DNA of 64,000 nt, taken from contig NZ_CP077087.1 in NCBI RefSeq assembly GCF_014268495.2, positions 1-64,000 of the forward strand. The letters run 5' to 3'. A program made the position numbers and the translations under genes. This DNA is from Pseudomonas monsensis (GTDB lineage: Bacteria; Pseudomonadota; Gammaproteobacteria; Pseudomonadales; Pseudomonadaceae). Positions 53,617-63,283 of this stretch are shown here, one piece after another (the stretch's first letter is position 1; each line of letters starts with the position of its first letter). The notes under the pieces were generated by a model. The model saw nothing but the letters and a program-made list of their open reading frames with translations. It ran no database searches and was not told where the DNA came from.

Positions 53617-54123
53617 TCACTCCTCATCCATCGGCGACGATTCCACGTCGGTCATGCTCAGCAGCCGAAACTCATTGTTCACAAACTCGTAGTAACGATC
53701 CCGGTTACCGCTATCCAACGCGTTCCCTTGGACGTCCTCTTCACCGTCGAGCGTGATGCCGGAGACGATGATCAATCGGCTGTCGGGTTGGTAAACCATG
53801 CCGAACGTGCTGCCGTCGTAGGCATTCGGCAGACCGCCAACCACTTCACCGGTCTGGGCGTCCAGCACTTCGCCGCAAATCGCGCTACCGCCACAACCGA
53901 GCCTGTGCAGGATGTAATGGCCGGCGAAGTTGACCTTGCCTTTCAGGGCTTGCACCCGTGCCTGATCCATTATTGGACTGCTGTTTTCTTGCGGTACCAA
54001 TTTATGGTTGGGGCCGGTGAAAACTGGCGTGACGGTGTAATCCTTGAAGGTTGGATCGGCAGCGAATGCCATGGACGCGGCAGCTAATATCAAGCTGCCG
54101 AGAACAATCGAAAATCCTTTCAC
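53617..54123 (-). CDS. secreted hypothetical protein
   Basis: A 168-residue exported protein with a signal peptide ending at MAFAADP. The mature region has a Cys pair (LGCGGSAICGEV, about 77-84) and the strand-rich segment VNFAGHYILHRLGCGG, similar in style to periplasmic proteins with that 'FAGHY' motif. Its 3' end supplies the ribosome site of the next gene. Confidence 0.7.
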   Translation of the reverse strand: MKGFSIVLGSLILAAASMAFAADPTFKDYTVTPVFTGPNHKLVPQENSSPIMDQARVQALKGKVNFAGHYILHRLGCGGSAICGEVLDAQTGEVVGGLPNAYDGSTFGMVYQPDSRLIIVSGITLDGEEDVQGNALDSGNRDRYYEFVNNEFRLLSMTDVESSPMDEE

Positions 54124-54158
54124 GTAGTAACTCCGTAAATGCCGTGGGGACCGTCGGC

Positions 54159-54668
54159 TTACTCAGCCTGCCCTTCGTAACGCTGTGTCTGCGGGTCGAA
54201 TTGCCACAGATGTGGCCGGGTCATGGCCTTTTCACCCTTGTAGCGAATCCGCCCGCGCTTGTCCCTGATGTAGGAGTAGATCTCGATGTCCTTGAACTCA
54301 CCTCCCCCCTTGGCTGGGCCGTCCAGAACTTTGACCCCGGCGAAATAACCGCCGCCCGAATACCTCAAATAACCACGGCACTGGATCAGGAAGGCGAATG
54401 TGCTATCCATTGATGAGCCAATGCCGACGCGGGAATTGAAGATGAAGTCTTGGATGCCATCGCCATTTAGATCGCCGCTAAAAACCACGTGGCCCGGATC
54501 GATAGAAAACTCTTTTCCATCGAGACTGGAAAGTATGTCTTCCGGATGTTCACTGCTCTGCGACCATTGCGATAAGAAATATTTTGAGTCAGCTTCCTGA
54601 TTGCAAACATCTGCCGCCATAACTGCTATCGGCAACCAGCTCACACATAACACCAGCAATCGTTTCAC
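54159..54668 (-). CDS. secreted DxNxDG (FG-GAP-like) protein, paralogue A
   Basis: A 169-residue exported protein with a signal peptide ending at AVMAAD. A calcium-loop-like DLNGDGIQDFIF segment lies near 66-77, followed by FLIQCRGYLR and YFAGVKVLD. The C-terminus is HLWQFDPQTQRYEG. A clear paralogue is encoded at 63284-63787. The start overlaps the hydrolase-fusion stop by 4 nt. Confidence 0.75.
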   Translation of the reverse strand: MKRLLVLCVSWLPIAVMAADVCNQEADSKYFLSQWSQSSEHPEDILSSLDGKEFSIDPGHVVFSGDLNGDGIQDFIFNSRVGIGSSMDSTFAFLIQCRGYLRYSGGGYFAGVKVLDGPAKGGGEFKDIEIYSYIRDKRGRIRYKGEKAMTRPHLWQFDPQTQRYEGQAE

Positions 54669-57115
54669 TTCATATCCTTCGAATTGATCAATTCCAACTC
54701 ACCATCCCGATACAACACCTCACACCCCACCCACTCCGGATCCACCTGCGGCATCACCGCCGACGGTTTGCGCAATTCGCGCAACAACGTCGAGCCATGC
54801 GACAACCTCCCGCCCATCCGCGCAATCACCGCCCGCGCGGTTTGGTAATGCGCGTGCCGCCCCGGATCGAGGGTGTCTTCGAGCAAGATGTCGGCGCCGA
54901 GGATGCCTTGCACCTGCCCCGGATAAATCATGAACCCGGTCGCCTGCTCCGCACCTTCGCGACCGTCCTGCCAAAAGCTGCCATCGCGGGTGCGCACATC
55001 GGGGTGCGGTGCAAACCAATGTTCGCGATCCGCCAGCGGCATGGCGTGGTGCAGGCGGAAGAAGATGCGCATCAGATTGTCGCGATACCACTCGCGTACT
55101 TGCAGGTAGTAGCCGCGAAGGCCCGGCAGGCTGGTCGCGTTGGCGAGGCGGATTAGCCGTGACCATTGAGGGAATGCCTGTAACGGTAGTTCGCTCGACG
55201 CGGGCCGAGGCGTGGCCGGATCGGTTTCCCATGGCAGTCGATGGGGGCTGTTTTCAAGATTGTCGTAAGCGGTCGGCGGGCGCCCCAGCCAATCGCCGCC
55301 GCTGCTGGCCAGCGCCGTGGCGATGCACAGATTGCCTTGCACCACGAACACATAAAACCGGGTGAACCAGTCAGCCAGTTGTTGGCCGTCGGCACCCTGG
55401 GCGACGAGGTCGGTCAACTCCTGATCGAAACGCTGCAAACCACGCTCAAGCGTCAGCAGATGACCTCGGGCAATGCGCTGCATACGCAGGAACAGCGGCA
55501 ACGAACGCAGCATCTTCAGCGGTTGCCACGGCAGATGCGGCGTCGCGCCGCCGACTTCACCGGCGTAGTTATCGGCGCTGATGCCCCAGTCGGCCAGCCT
55601 TGCGAGGAACAGGTCATTGTTGATGTAGGACGCGCCGCCGAACACGGCGGTGAACGGCTCATTGTCCTGCAACACTCGAGCATCCCAGCGCGCCATGATC
55701 GCCGGGATACTCGCTGCCGCGCGGCGTTGGGCGTATTCCACCAGCACGCTCGGTTGCGGCGGCAGGATCTCGGCGATATTGGCGGCGGTCAGGTGGCGGC
55801 GCCAGCCGTAATCGCTGATCGGCCGGTATTGCAGCAGCCACAGTTGCGCGCCGTCCCAAGCCCATTCGACGTCGCCGGGCACGTAGTGAAACACGCGCAA
55901 CACGTCTTGCAGAAAGCGCCAGAGCAGGTCTTCGGTCAAACCGTGGGACGGCGTCAACGTGCCGCTGCGCCACGCATCGCCGAGCCGCGAAAGCGTTGCC
56001 CGTGAGGGGCTGACGTGACCGTCGGCCAGCGATTCGAGATGGCCTTCAACCCACTCCAGCTCTACCGAGAGATGTCGCACAAAAGCGATCCCGGAAACGA
56101 CCGGCGTGATGAAGCGCTGCACCACCACTTCCTCGACGCCTTCGGCCGTCAGTTCGGCGATACGTTTCGGCACATTGGCGGACGGCTCGCGCAGATAGGT
56201 CGTGCTCAAACCGGCATTCGCCGAATCGGCCTGATCCTCGCCATAACTGGAGGAGCGCACCGCCCAGGTCACATCAGGTTGGCCAGCGAGAAATGCCGGC
56301 AGACGCGAGTCGGTGCAATCGCTGACTGTCAGCGCCGCCGGCACCGCTTGCCGCGCCAGTTCAGCCAGGCGCAACCGCCCACCCTTGGTGTGCGCGACAA
56401 ACCCGCGCTCGCCCGACTCCAGCCACTGCGCGAACTGCGCGGGCGAGTCGATCCACGGGTAATGACCCCAACCGGGTTTCAGGTTGATGGTCAGATCAGC
56501 GCGGGCGAGAATCGCCGACCATGCCGCCGCTTGCTCGATGCCGAGCACCGCATCTTGATCGCCCCAGACCAACTCGACCGGATCGGTGATCCACTCCAGC
56601 AGTGGCAACGCGGTATCGGCGCGGATCAGATCCCAATGCGGCACAAACGCACGGCAGCGCGCATAGCCGGCGCCCATGCGCTGGTACTGCGCGGGTGTCC
56701 AGGTCTGGTTGGAAAACTTGCGCGCGAACAGCGTGGGCTTGTTCGACAGCAGCCAGTGGATGGTCTTGCGGATCGGCAGCGGCGACATCAGTGCCGGCAA
56801 GCGCCGCTGCCACAAAAACGCTCCGACCGGCGCAAGCAAAACACTGCGAGAAAAGTGTCCCGGCCGCCGTTGCAACGCGTGCAGCACCAGCAACGCATTG
56901 ACCCCGACCGCCATGATCGCGCTGCCCTGCTGCGTCATCGCCAGCAAAGTCTGCGCGTAGTCCGCGAGATCCTCGCAGGGCGGCTGCGGATTGGCGCCGA
57001 AGCCCGGCAACTCCAGCGGCACCACGTCGTAGCGCTGAAAGTGCGGCAGCGCGTCATCCCACCAATCGGCGGCGCTGCCGTTGCCGGCCAGCAGATACAT
57101 CAAGGGCTTGCTCAT
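54665..57115 (-). CDS. alpha/beta-hydrolase fused to PEP-synthase-like phosphotransferase module
   Basis: An 816-residue protein. Residues about 1-235 are an alpha/beta-hydrolase fold: acid WGDQD (about 193-197) and His GWGHYPW are kept, but the nucleophile elbow reads VGVNALL, with Asn where Ser is expected. Residues about 250-430 resemble the PEP synthase/PPDK N-terminal ATP-binding domain (WAVRSSSYGEDQADSANAG near 282-300). The C-terminal swivelling His domain has GGRLSHGSTLLREL near 772-785. The order ATP-domain, middle, His-domain resembles rifampin phosphotransferase. Substrate is unknown. Confidence 0.78.
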   Translation of the reverse strand: MSKPLMYLLAGNGSAADWWDDALPHFQRYDVVPLELPGFGANPQPPCEDLADYAQTLLAMTQQGSAIMAVGVNALLVLHALQRRPGHFSRSVLLAPVGAFLWQRRLPALMSPLPIRKTIHWLLSNKPTLFARKFSNQTWTPAQYQRMGAGYARCRAFVPHWDLIRADTALPLLEWITDPVELVWGDQDAVLGIEQAAAWSAILARADLTINLKPGWGHYPWIDSPAQFAQWLESGERGFVAHTKGGRLRLAELARQAVPAALTVSDCTDSRLPAFLAGQPDVTWAVRSSSYGEDQADSANAGLSTTYLREPSANVPKRIAELTAEGVEEVVVQRFITPVVSGIAFVRHLSVELEWVEGHLESLADGHVSPSRATLSRLGDAWRSGTLTPSHGLTEDLLWRFLQDVLRVFHYVPGDVEWAWDGAQLWLLQYRPISDYGWRRHLTAANIAEILPPQPSVLVEYAQRRAAASIPAIMARWDARVLQDNEPFTAVFGGASYINNDLFLARLADWGISADNYAGEVGGATPHLPWQPLKMLRSLPLFLRMQRIARGHLLTLERGLQRFDQELTDLVAQGADGQQLADWFTRFYVFVVQGNLCIATALASSGGDWLGRPPTAYDNLENSPHRLPWETDPATPRPASSELPLQAFPQWSRLIRLANATSLPGLRGYYLQVREWYRDNLMRIFFRLHHAMPLADREHWFAPHPDVRTRDGSFWQDGREGAEQATGFMIYPGQVQGILGADILLEDTLDPGRHAHYQTARAVIARMGGRLSHGSTLLRELRKPSAVMPQVDPEWVGCEVLYRDGELELINSKDMK

Positions 57116-57124
57116 GGACGATCC

Positions 57125-58519
57125 TCAGGTCAGATCGCGCAGAGCAGCGTCGAGGGTTGGATAACGGAATGTGTAGCCAGCCTCGGTCAAACGCTGCGGC
57201 ACCACGCGCTGACCGTCGAAGAACAACTGCGCCATCTCCCCCGCCATTGCACGCACTGGCGCGGCGGGAATGTGCAACCACACCGGACGCTTGAGGACCT
57301 TGCCGGCCTGCTCGGCGAACGCTGCCTGACTGACCGTTTCGGGCGCGACCATGTTGTAGGTGCCGCACAAACTGTCGTCGTTGAAAGCCCGCGCGATCAC
57401 CTGAAGCACATCGTCGCGATGCACCCAGCTCATGATCTGGCGACCATCGCCCATGCGTCCGCCGAAGCCCAGGCGAAACGGAATCAGCAACGGCGTCAAC
57501 GCACCGCCCGGGCCGAAGACCACACCGAGACGCAGCACCACCTGACGCACGCCAAACTCAGTGGCCGGTTGCGCGGCGGCTTCCCAACGTGCGCAGAGTT
57601 CGGCCATGAAGCCGTCGCCCTTGCTGGCGTATTCGTCGAGGTTTTCGCTGGCATCGCGCACGCCGTAGAAGCCGATGGCTGAGGCTTGAATCCATAGCGT
57701 GGGTTTGTGCTTGGTGTTCTTCAGCCAGGTCATCAGCGCTTCGGTGGTGCCGACTCGACTGGCGAGCAGTTGGGCCTGACGCTTGGGACTCCAGCGTGGG
57801 CCGGCGACGGGGGCGCCGGCGAGATTGATCACTACGTCGAAGGATTCGTCGTGACTGAGTTCGCTGAGCGAATGCACGCAGCGGACGCGGCCGTTGAATA
57901 GATTGGCCGCGTTCAACGGATCGCGCGTCAGTACGCTGACCGAGTGGCCGGCGTCGAGCAGTTGGTTGACCAAGGCTTCACCGATAAACCCGGTGCCGCC
58001 GGTGATCAGCACGCGTTTGAAAGCGCCACCGGCAAACGGGTTGGATTGGCTCGGAGTCTTTACTGAAGGGGATTTTCTACGGTCATTGCGATAGAGCCAG
58101 AATAGCGGTGGCAACAACACCAGCAACGCAAAACCATCGAGCCACAGATGCGACCAGACCTGTTGTTGCGCCGAGAGCCACATGTCCTGCGGCGCCCATA
58201 ACAGGATGCCGGCGATCAACCATCCCCACACTGCCGGGGCTTTCAAGCGATTGCCCAAGTGCACCAGCGCGAGCATGTACAACGAATAACTTTGCAGCGT
58301 CGCGCCGAACAGCGCGAGCCACCAGACTTGTTGTTCGTGGCCGGCGGCGGGCACCGGGTCGGCGCCCCAGAATGCGAGTTCGAGATTGTGCAGATAGCCG
58401 TCGAGTAATCCGGAATGCCCGGCCCAGGTCAGGGTGAGACCGGCGAGAATGTGCACGATTGCAGCGGCGTATAGCCAGAGCACTAACGCGGGGCGAAGGG
58501 AGTTCGAGGGGGCTGGCAT
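57125..58519 (-). CDS. TIGR01777 family oxidoreductase with N-terminal membrane domain
   Basis: A 464-residue protein started at ATG 58519 (AGGA 6 nt upstream). Residues about 1-145 have four hydrophobic spans. Residues about 160-464 are an epimerase-like SDR with ITGGTGFIGEALVNQLL and the ASAIGFYG motif, the TIGR01777 (YfcH) pattern. Such proteins are usually about 300 residues, so the membrane part is an addition. It lies 9 nt upstream of the hydrolase-phosphotransferase gene, so they probably work together. Confidence 0.83.
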   Translation of the reverse strand: MPAPSNSLRPALVLWLYAAAIVHILAGLTLTWAGHSGLLDGYLHNLELAFWGADPVPAAGHEQQVWWLALFGATLQSYSLYMLALVHLGNRLKAPAVWGWLIAGILLWAPQDMWLSAQQQVWSHLWLDGFALLVLLPPLFWLYRNDRRKSPSVKTPSQSNPFAGGAFKRVLITGGTGFIGEALVNQLLDAGHSVSVLTRDPLNAANLFNGRVRCVHSLSELSHDESFDVVINLAGAPVAGPRWSPKRQAQLLASRVGTTEALMTWLKNTKHKPTLWIQASAIGFYGVRDASENLDEYASKGDGFMAELCARWEAAAQPATEFGVRQVVLRLGVVFGPGGALTPLLIPFRLGFGGRMGDGRQIMSWVHRDDVLQVIARAFNDDSLCGTYNMVAPETVSQAAFAEQAGKVLKRPVWLHIPAAPVRAMAGEMAQLFFDGQRVVPQRLTEAGYTFRYPTLDAALRDLT

Positions 58520-58723
58520 TCCGTGTCCTGAGCGCATTCCTTGGGGGTGGGGAGTTTAAAGGAAAATCGCAGTCGTCAGATGCTCAAGTATTAAACGTTC
58601 AAGCGCTGCGGATTCTGGCTCAGCGCATATGAAAACGCGTTAGCCATGGTGGCGGAACGCGTTTGATCACATCGAGGTGAAAAGGCGTCGGGCGCTATAA
58701 ACGCCCTTCTTCACTTAACCGCA

Positions 58724-60091
58724 CTAAAAGCAGCTGCTGGCCACTATCGGTTCGGCCACTTCGGACTGAAGTCGCTTAATCGCATTGATGCCCGAGTCGT
58801 TACCTTTGTCGGCAGCAAGCTGATAACAGGCCAAGGCGCGAGGAGTATCTTTCTTTCCTAGATCGCCGCTTTTCCAATAATCGCCTAACGAAACGAATGC
58901 GTGCGTTGATCCCATGGTGGTAGCACGAATCAACTCTTTTTCAACGTCCAGCGGGCGCTGGCAGGGTCCTGAACCGGCCAATTCATTGCCAAAACAATAG
59001 AAGCCAGCCAACGACTCAGCACCGCTCGGCGAATCAACGGCTGCTGCTTTGAAAAGAGCCTCAACTTTGCCGTATTCCAATTGCGGGGCCATACCCGACA
59101 GACTCAGCCCGGCCGCAGCCGAACTAGATATAGGATCACCTGAAGCGGCCGCGCACAGGTAATTTTCCAAAGTTGCCTCAAAAAGTTCTCCTGTCAGTCG
59201 GTATTGCTCAAGGCCGCCCAAGCCAGCAAATCCTTGTCCGCGCTGCCAACAGAAATTCTCCGCACGACTCATTTTCCGCGTACTGGCTACAGAAAGCTCT
59301 TTATCAGGAATCGACCAGTCCTCAACCCCATCAAGCGTCCAGCAGGACTTCCGCGAAAAGTTGAAAATCTTGATATTGCTGTTGCCGGCGCGTTTATCCA
59401 CAACGTTAACGTGGCGGTCATCCACCTTCTCGATCTCTATTCCTTCGACTTTCCCATCTGGCACCGCAGCCATTAAGGGAAACGCCATGTCGCGCCCCAC
59501 CACTGCAGTGACGTGAGTCACTATCCGTCCTATATCCGACGTCCCCTTCAACACCAATAGCTTCACGGCCTGCGCAGTTAGTCGCTTCTGCGATTCGACA
59601 TTAGCGGAGAATGCTGGAAGAAACTGTGCAAAGTCTTGCGTAGGACACGAGCCACGTCCAATTGTCGGGCCACTCCCGGTATCGGACGCGATATTGTCCA
59701 AAAACACTGAACGGTCACGACTCATACTGGCGATGCAATTGTTCACCGCTGCCACATGCGCCGAAGAGCCCGGTTTCGTCTCCAACGCATCGACCAGACA
59801 ATCGGTATCGCGCAGCTTGATCCAGGCGCGTTGAGCCTCCTGAACCGTTGCCTTTTGGTTCGCAGCAAGAACTGGATCAGTTTGGTACCCACCCTCGAGC
59901 CGAACCATCAGTTCTTGATAACTGGTATTCAACTGCGTATCTGCTGCAGCCTTGGCACTCACAGAACATCTTTCACTCTGCGAGTTCGTAGTGATATTGG
60001 CACATGCATCGTCAGCAAATGCATGCCCCCCCAACAGAGATAAACCACCAATCAGCACGGCGGGCAGCACCGGAATAAGATATTTACTCAA
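58724..60091 (-). CDS. LprI-like protein with Sel1-type repeats (2)
   Basis: A protein of about 455 residues. I start it at TTG 60091, which gives a normal signal peptide (ending GGHAFADD) and has GGAA 8 nt upstream; a TTG at 60148 would add 19 residues. The LprI-like domain (about 28-135) has QRAWIKLRDTDCLVD and NNCIASMSRDRSVFL, closely like the gene at 51077. The C-terminus has Sel1/TPR-like helices (STHAFVSLGDYWKSGDLGKKDTPRALACYQ). A+T-rich relative to core genes. Confidence 0.72.
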   Translation of the reverse strand: MSKYLIPVLPAVLIGGLSLLGGHAFADDACANITTNSQSERCSVSAKAAADTQLNTSYQELMVRLEGGYQTDPVLAANQKATVQEAQRAWIKLRDTDCLVDALETKPGSSAHVAAVNNCIASMSRDRSVFLDNIASDTGSGPTIGRGSCPTQDFAQFLPAFSANVESQKRLTAQAVKLLVLKGTSDIGRIVTHVTAVVGRDMAFPLMAAVPDGKVEGIEIEKVDDRHVNVVDKRAGNSNIKIFNFSRKSCWTLDGVEDWSIPDKELSVASTRKMSRAENFCWQRGQGFAGLGGLEQYRLTGELFEATLENYLCAAASGDPISSSAAAGLSLSGMAPQLEYGKVEALFKAAAVDSPSGAESLAGFYCFGNELAGSGPCQRPLDVEKELIRATTMGSTHAFVSLGDYWKSGDLGKKDTPRALACYQLAADKGNDSGINAIKRLQSEVAEPIVASSCF

Positions 60092-60137
60092 GGCAAATTC
60101 CAACAATATTTTGCGAAAGTGTATTTTTAAGTCGTGC

Positions 60138-61265
60138 TTATTCTTCAAGGGAGATAGCCATTTTCAGAGTAGATTCATTCAGATAAACGACTGCTTCGCG
60201 CCCATTAATATCGACAGGGGTAGGATTCTGGATCATTCCTTCATCACTAGCCTTCGCAATTTTTGTTAACGTCTTATCCGCAACATTGGCACGCCAAATA
60301 GTTTCATCACCATTCTTGAAATAAAACGTCGGCCGTGACTTGCTCCAAATCGGAGCATATATATTCCAACCGGCCTCGGGCCGACCAGCCTGCGCTATCG
60401 TTTCATACCCTGAGGTGTGCGAGTAGTACGCTTGCAATTTTCCATACTCACCACCCCAGCCGAATGTCAAACCACTAACAGCATTTTCATCAGTATTTGG
60501 CCACTGCTGGAACAGCAAACTGCTTTCCACTGGCGGAGATTTTGAACCGAGCTTATAAACCATCCCCCGCAGCTGATTCTTAGAGAGCTGCTGTCGATAG
60601 TAAAACGCCCCATCAAAGATTCCCGCAAACCTTTTCCCTTCGTCGTTTGAACCCAAACTCAGAGCACCATCAAAACCGATATTTTTCGCAATCGTGTGCA
60701 ATACCGGCCTGTCGTTGCGATCAACGTACTCATATAGATTACCCCGGTACGCAATCATCGCCGCATCAAAATGCCCCTCAAACACGATGACATGCAACAT
60801 GCCTGAAATTGTTTCAGCTGAGATCAAAAATCGTTCGACAGCCCCTTTTTCATTGGGAAGCCCTGCTAAATCAATGACCTTCCATGAGCGCTCAAACTGT
60901 GTGTAGGGTTTATCACCCAACATTAACTTAATATCTTTCTGTTCCGGCCTAGGCGCGATAGAAACCGGTGTGAGAAAGTTTATCTGCTGAATATAAGCGC
61001 CCTCTAAACACTCCACTGACTCACAGGAATTACGCTCTGACTCAAGCCAGTCACTTTCGATTATTTGCAAGGCCCGCCGATGTTTTATCGGTTTGAAGAC
61101 CTCACTGAGTTTTTCGTCCATTGCGGACAAAGAAGGAGAACTACAAATTTTTCTTTCTACTTCCGTCGAAGCTTTGCGACAGTCGAAACTCGCAGAAAAT
61201 GCGGCAGAACTGAATAGCAAAAAGGTTAACGATAAAAAGCAGAGGAGCGAATGTAAATTTTTCAT
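60138..61265 (-). CDS. LprI-like lysozyme-inhibitor domain protein (3)
   Basis: A 375-residue exported protein started at ATG 61265 (GAAGG 8 nt upstream). The signal peptide ends near AAFSASF. The classic LprI motif DCRKASTEVERKICSSPSLS lies near 24-43 and a second Cys pair (NSCESVECLEG) near 76-86. The rest (about 110-375) is an unknown beta-rich domain. Strongly A+T-rich. Confidence 0.75.
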   Translation of the reverse strand: MKNLHSLLCFLSLTFLLFSSAAFSASFDCRKASTEVERKICSSPSLSAMDEKLSEVFKPIKHRRALQIIESDWLESERNSCESVECLEGAYIQQINFLTPVSIAPRPEQKDIKLMLGDKPYTQFERSWKVIDLAGLPNEKGAVERFLISAETISGMLHVIVFEGHFDAAMIAYRGNLYEYVDRNDRPVLHTIAKNIGFDGALSLGSNDEGKRFAGIFDGAFYYRQQLSKNQLRGMVYKLGSKSPPVESSLLFQQWPNTDENAVSGLTFGWGGEYGKLQAYYSHTSGYETIAQAGRPEAGWNIYAPIWSKSRPTFYFKNGDETIWRANVADKTLTKIAKASDEGMIQNPTPVDINGREAVVYLNESTLKMAISLEE

Positions 61266-61342
61266 TGAATCAGCCTTCAAAGAAATTTTCCCACCATCGA
61301 AACGGATACGTTTACGCTGCGCCTCAAAATCAAAGAATTTTG

Positions 61343-61368
61343 GCGCAACAAATAAATCCGTCCCCTTT
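61343..61368. repeat. 26-nt repeat, AAATAAATCCGTCCCC type, copy 1
   Basis: It is identical over 26 nt with 62340-62365, and both copies lie just upstream of leftward genes. The AAATAAATC(C/T)GTCCCC sequence is the kind seen at edges of REP-associated elements in pseudomonads. Confidence 0.7.
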
Positions 61369-61462
61369 CACACGTAAAGGAAATAGCGCAAAAAAGAGAA
61401 GATAATTTTGTTCATGCTCATCCAAGTCGACGCTTTCGCCCCAATGCTCCGACTTGTCCGTT

Positions 61463-62212
61463 TCAACGTCTGCTCTTGTCCGGTGCCAAAGCCAAATGGC
61501 GAGCACGCTCTATCGTCGCGCGAATTAGGCAGGCATCGGACCACTCACCGAAAACTGATTTACTCGATTTCGGGTCGGACTGGCACTCCGCATCTCGAAA
61601 TTTCATCCAGGCTCTTTGAGTTTCCCTCAGTGCTTTCTGACCGCTTTCGTCCAGCCGACTCATACGATCCCGATATACAGAGTTCAACAATGCATCCGCG
61701 TCAGGAACCATCAGATCAAGAACACCATTTCCCGAGGGAAACCACTCAACGTCCGCCAATGCCTGTTCGCTTTCATTGTTCCAATTGTAGAGGCCGTTTT
61801 CTTCGATCTTCAGTGTGGCGAATCGCTGATGGTGATTCGTCGGATCGCTCTCGCTGACCTCCGAGCGATAAACAATTTCCAAATAGATAGGGTCGGTTGT
61901 GCGCTGAGGATCATTCAATAGCGTTTGCCGAACAATGGCCCGTTGCTTTTTGCTCTCAGTGATCTCTATCGAAAAGCACGGATCCGGCCCAGGACGTTCT
62001 GCGGACACCTTCCTCTCCAGGCATTGATTACGAACCGCCATGGAAGGGGTATCCGAACCGCCACCCACATCGACGACTCTGACAAGCAACCGGACTTCCG
62101 GGTCCTTGGAAAAGTCGGCCTGAAGGATGGTGGCAATCATCGTGCCCTCAGCCAAGACCACAGGCGGCAGTATTGAAAGTAAAAAAATGAGGCTGAATCT
62201 GAAAATCTGCAT
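61463..62212 (-). CDS. secreted protein with C-terminal LprI-like domain (4)
   Basis: A 249-residue exported protein started at ATG 62212 (signal peptide ends LPPVVLAEG). The LprI-like segment is C-terminal (about 185-245): LNSVYRDRMSRLDESGQKALRETQ, then RAWMKFRDAEC and ACLIRATIERARHL, with the Cys placed as in LprI. The N-terminal 180 residues are of unknown fold. The domain order is the reverse of the other LprI-like genes. Confidence 0.72.
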   Translation of the reverse strand: MQIFRFSLIFLLSILPPVVLAEGTMIATILQADFSKDPEVRLLVRVVDVGGGSDTPSMAVRNQCLERKVSAERPGPDPCFSIEITESKKQRAIVRQTLLNDPQRTTDPIYLEIVYRSEVSESDPTNHHQRFATLKIEENGLYNWNNESEQALADVEWFPSGNGVLDLMVPDADALLNSVYRDRMSRLDESGQKALRETQRAWMKFRDAECQSDPKSSKSVFGEWSDACLIRATIERARHLALAPDKSRR

Positions 62213-62339
62213 TCCTTGGCGTCCGTAAAAAAACTCAGTGATCCGTTCAATTCTGAACGGGCCTGCGACAGAAGATAGAGTGAGAACCGACAAGCGGGCC
62301 AGACCTATTTAAGTTCTCAACCAAATTCAAAGCGGTCGA

Positions 62340-62365
62340 GCGCAACAAATAAATCCGTCCCCTTT
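62340..62365. repeat. 26-nt repeat, AAATAAATCCGTCCCC type, copy 2
   Basis: Exact copy of 61343-61368. It precedes a TTTTCCTCAG stretch close to the end of the next gene. Confidence 0.7.
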
Positions 62366-62383
62366 TCCTCAGTTCCCTTTTCC

Positions 62384-62995
62384 TCAAAGACTTTCTCTCA
62401 TGTCCATGCACTCCTTCGCATCCGCGAGGACCTTGCGCTCACCATTATTGAGGACGCACACAGGTTTTTTGAAGGTGCCTTTCATCCTTTGACAGACAGT
62501 GCTACCCGCTTCCTTATAAACACATTGCTCGCCAGAAATGATCAGCTCTTTACCTGGAATCAAAGTCACAACTTTTGTACTTTCAATACGGTAAACGTTT
62601 TCGTAAATTGAATCACCGGACTGTTGAATATCTTTATAGGTACCATCCTCCAACTCCGAAGCACTAGCAGGAATGTCTCCGATATATGTGGCCTTTCCAC
62701 CTTTAGCTACAGCAGAAAAAATCATAACCTGAGCGTTTAGACCCATATCATCACTGGTTGGATAAGAAAATATAATTGCTATATTTTCGGTCCCCGCCAC
62801 TTCTCTAGCAACATAATCTGACCGACATCCGCGATCAGCATTATCAAGAGAGAAGACTCCCCCTTCAAAAGAAAGAGTCAAGCTAGCTTGATCGGCATTC
62901 TGATCAGCTTCTTTACATATCAGGCTATGCTCAGTTGAAGCCGAATAAGCAGCGCCACTATAAATGGATAACAAAAACACCATTGGGCGAATCAT
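62384..62995 (-). CDS. secreted hypothetical protein
   Basis: A 203-residue exported protein with a short signal peptide (MIRPMVFLLSIYSGAAYSAS). It has six Cys (about 27, 57, 157, 168, 179 and 195), mostly in the last third, so disulfides are likely. No family recognised. A+T-rich. Confidence 0.68.
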   Translation of the reverse strand: MIRPMVFLLSIYSGAAYSASTEHSLICKEADQNADQASLTLSFEGGVFSLDNADRGCRSDYVAREVAGTENIAIIFSYPTSDDMGLNAQVMIFSAVAKGGKATYIGDIPASASELEDGTYKDIQQSGDSIYENVYRIESTKVVTLIPGKELIISGEQCVYKEAGSTVCQRMKGTFKKPVCVLNNGERKVLADAKECMDMRESL

Positions 62996-63178
62996 TCAAA
63001 TGACCTCAGTAAAATCTTGGAAGATTATTTATCATTATTCACGAGCCGAGAAGTTCGCGGCAGCCGGCCAAGGGTGAGCAGCATCGGTCCCGACTAAAGA
63101 ACCGTCATCCCTAATACGTCGAGTCATTTTTGGTATGTCATTAGAGTCGGCAATTCCCAGCAGTTTGTTTTTGACTAA

Positions 63179-63236
63179 AAATGGGGACAGACCACGTTTT
63201 TTCGGATCATTTTTAAAACGTGGTCTGTCCCCATTT
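63179..63236. repeat. perfect 22-bp inverted repeat with GGGGACAGACCACG arms
   Basis: The arms are 63179-63200 and 63215-63236, perfect over 22 bp with a 14-nt spacer. It lies in the 288-nt gap downstream of the paralogue-B gene. It may be a small mobile-element remnant or a strong terminator; one arm recurs near 63883. Confidence 0.8.
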
Positions 63237-63283
63237 CACACAAACTATTTACATAGAATACAACAGTCCATTTTCTCTATGCG

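Noticed and set aside
56015..57682. 555-residue frame opposite the fusion gene
   Set aside because: It is Arg/His/Gln-rich antisense of two genes whose domains are clear.
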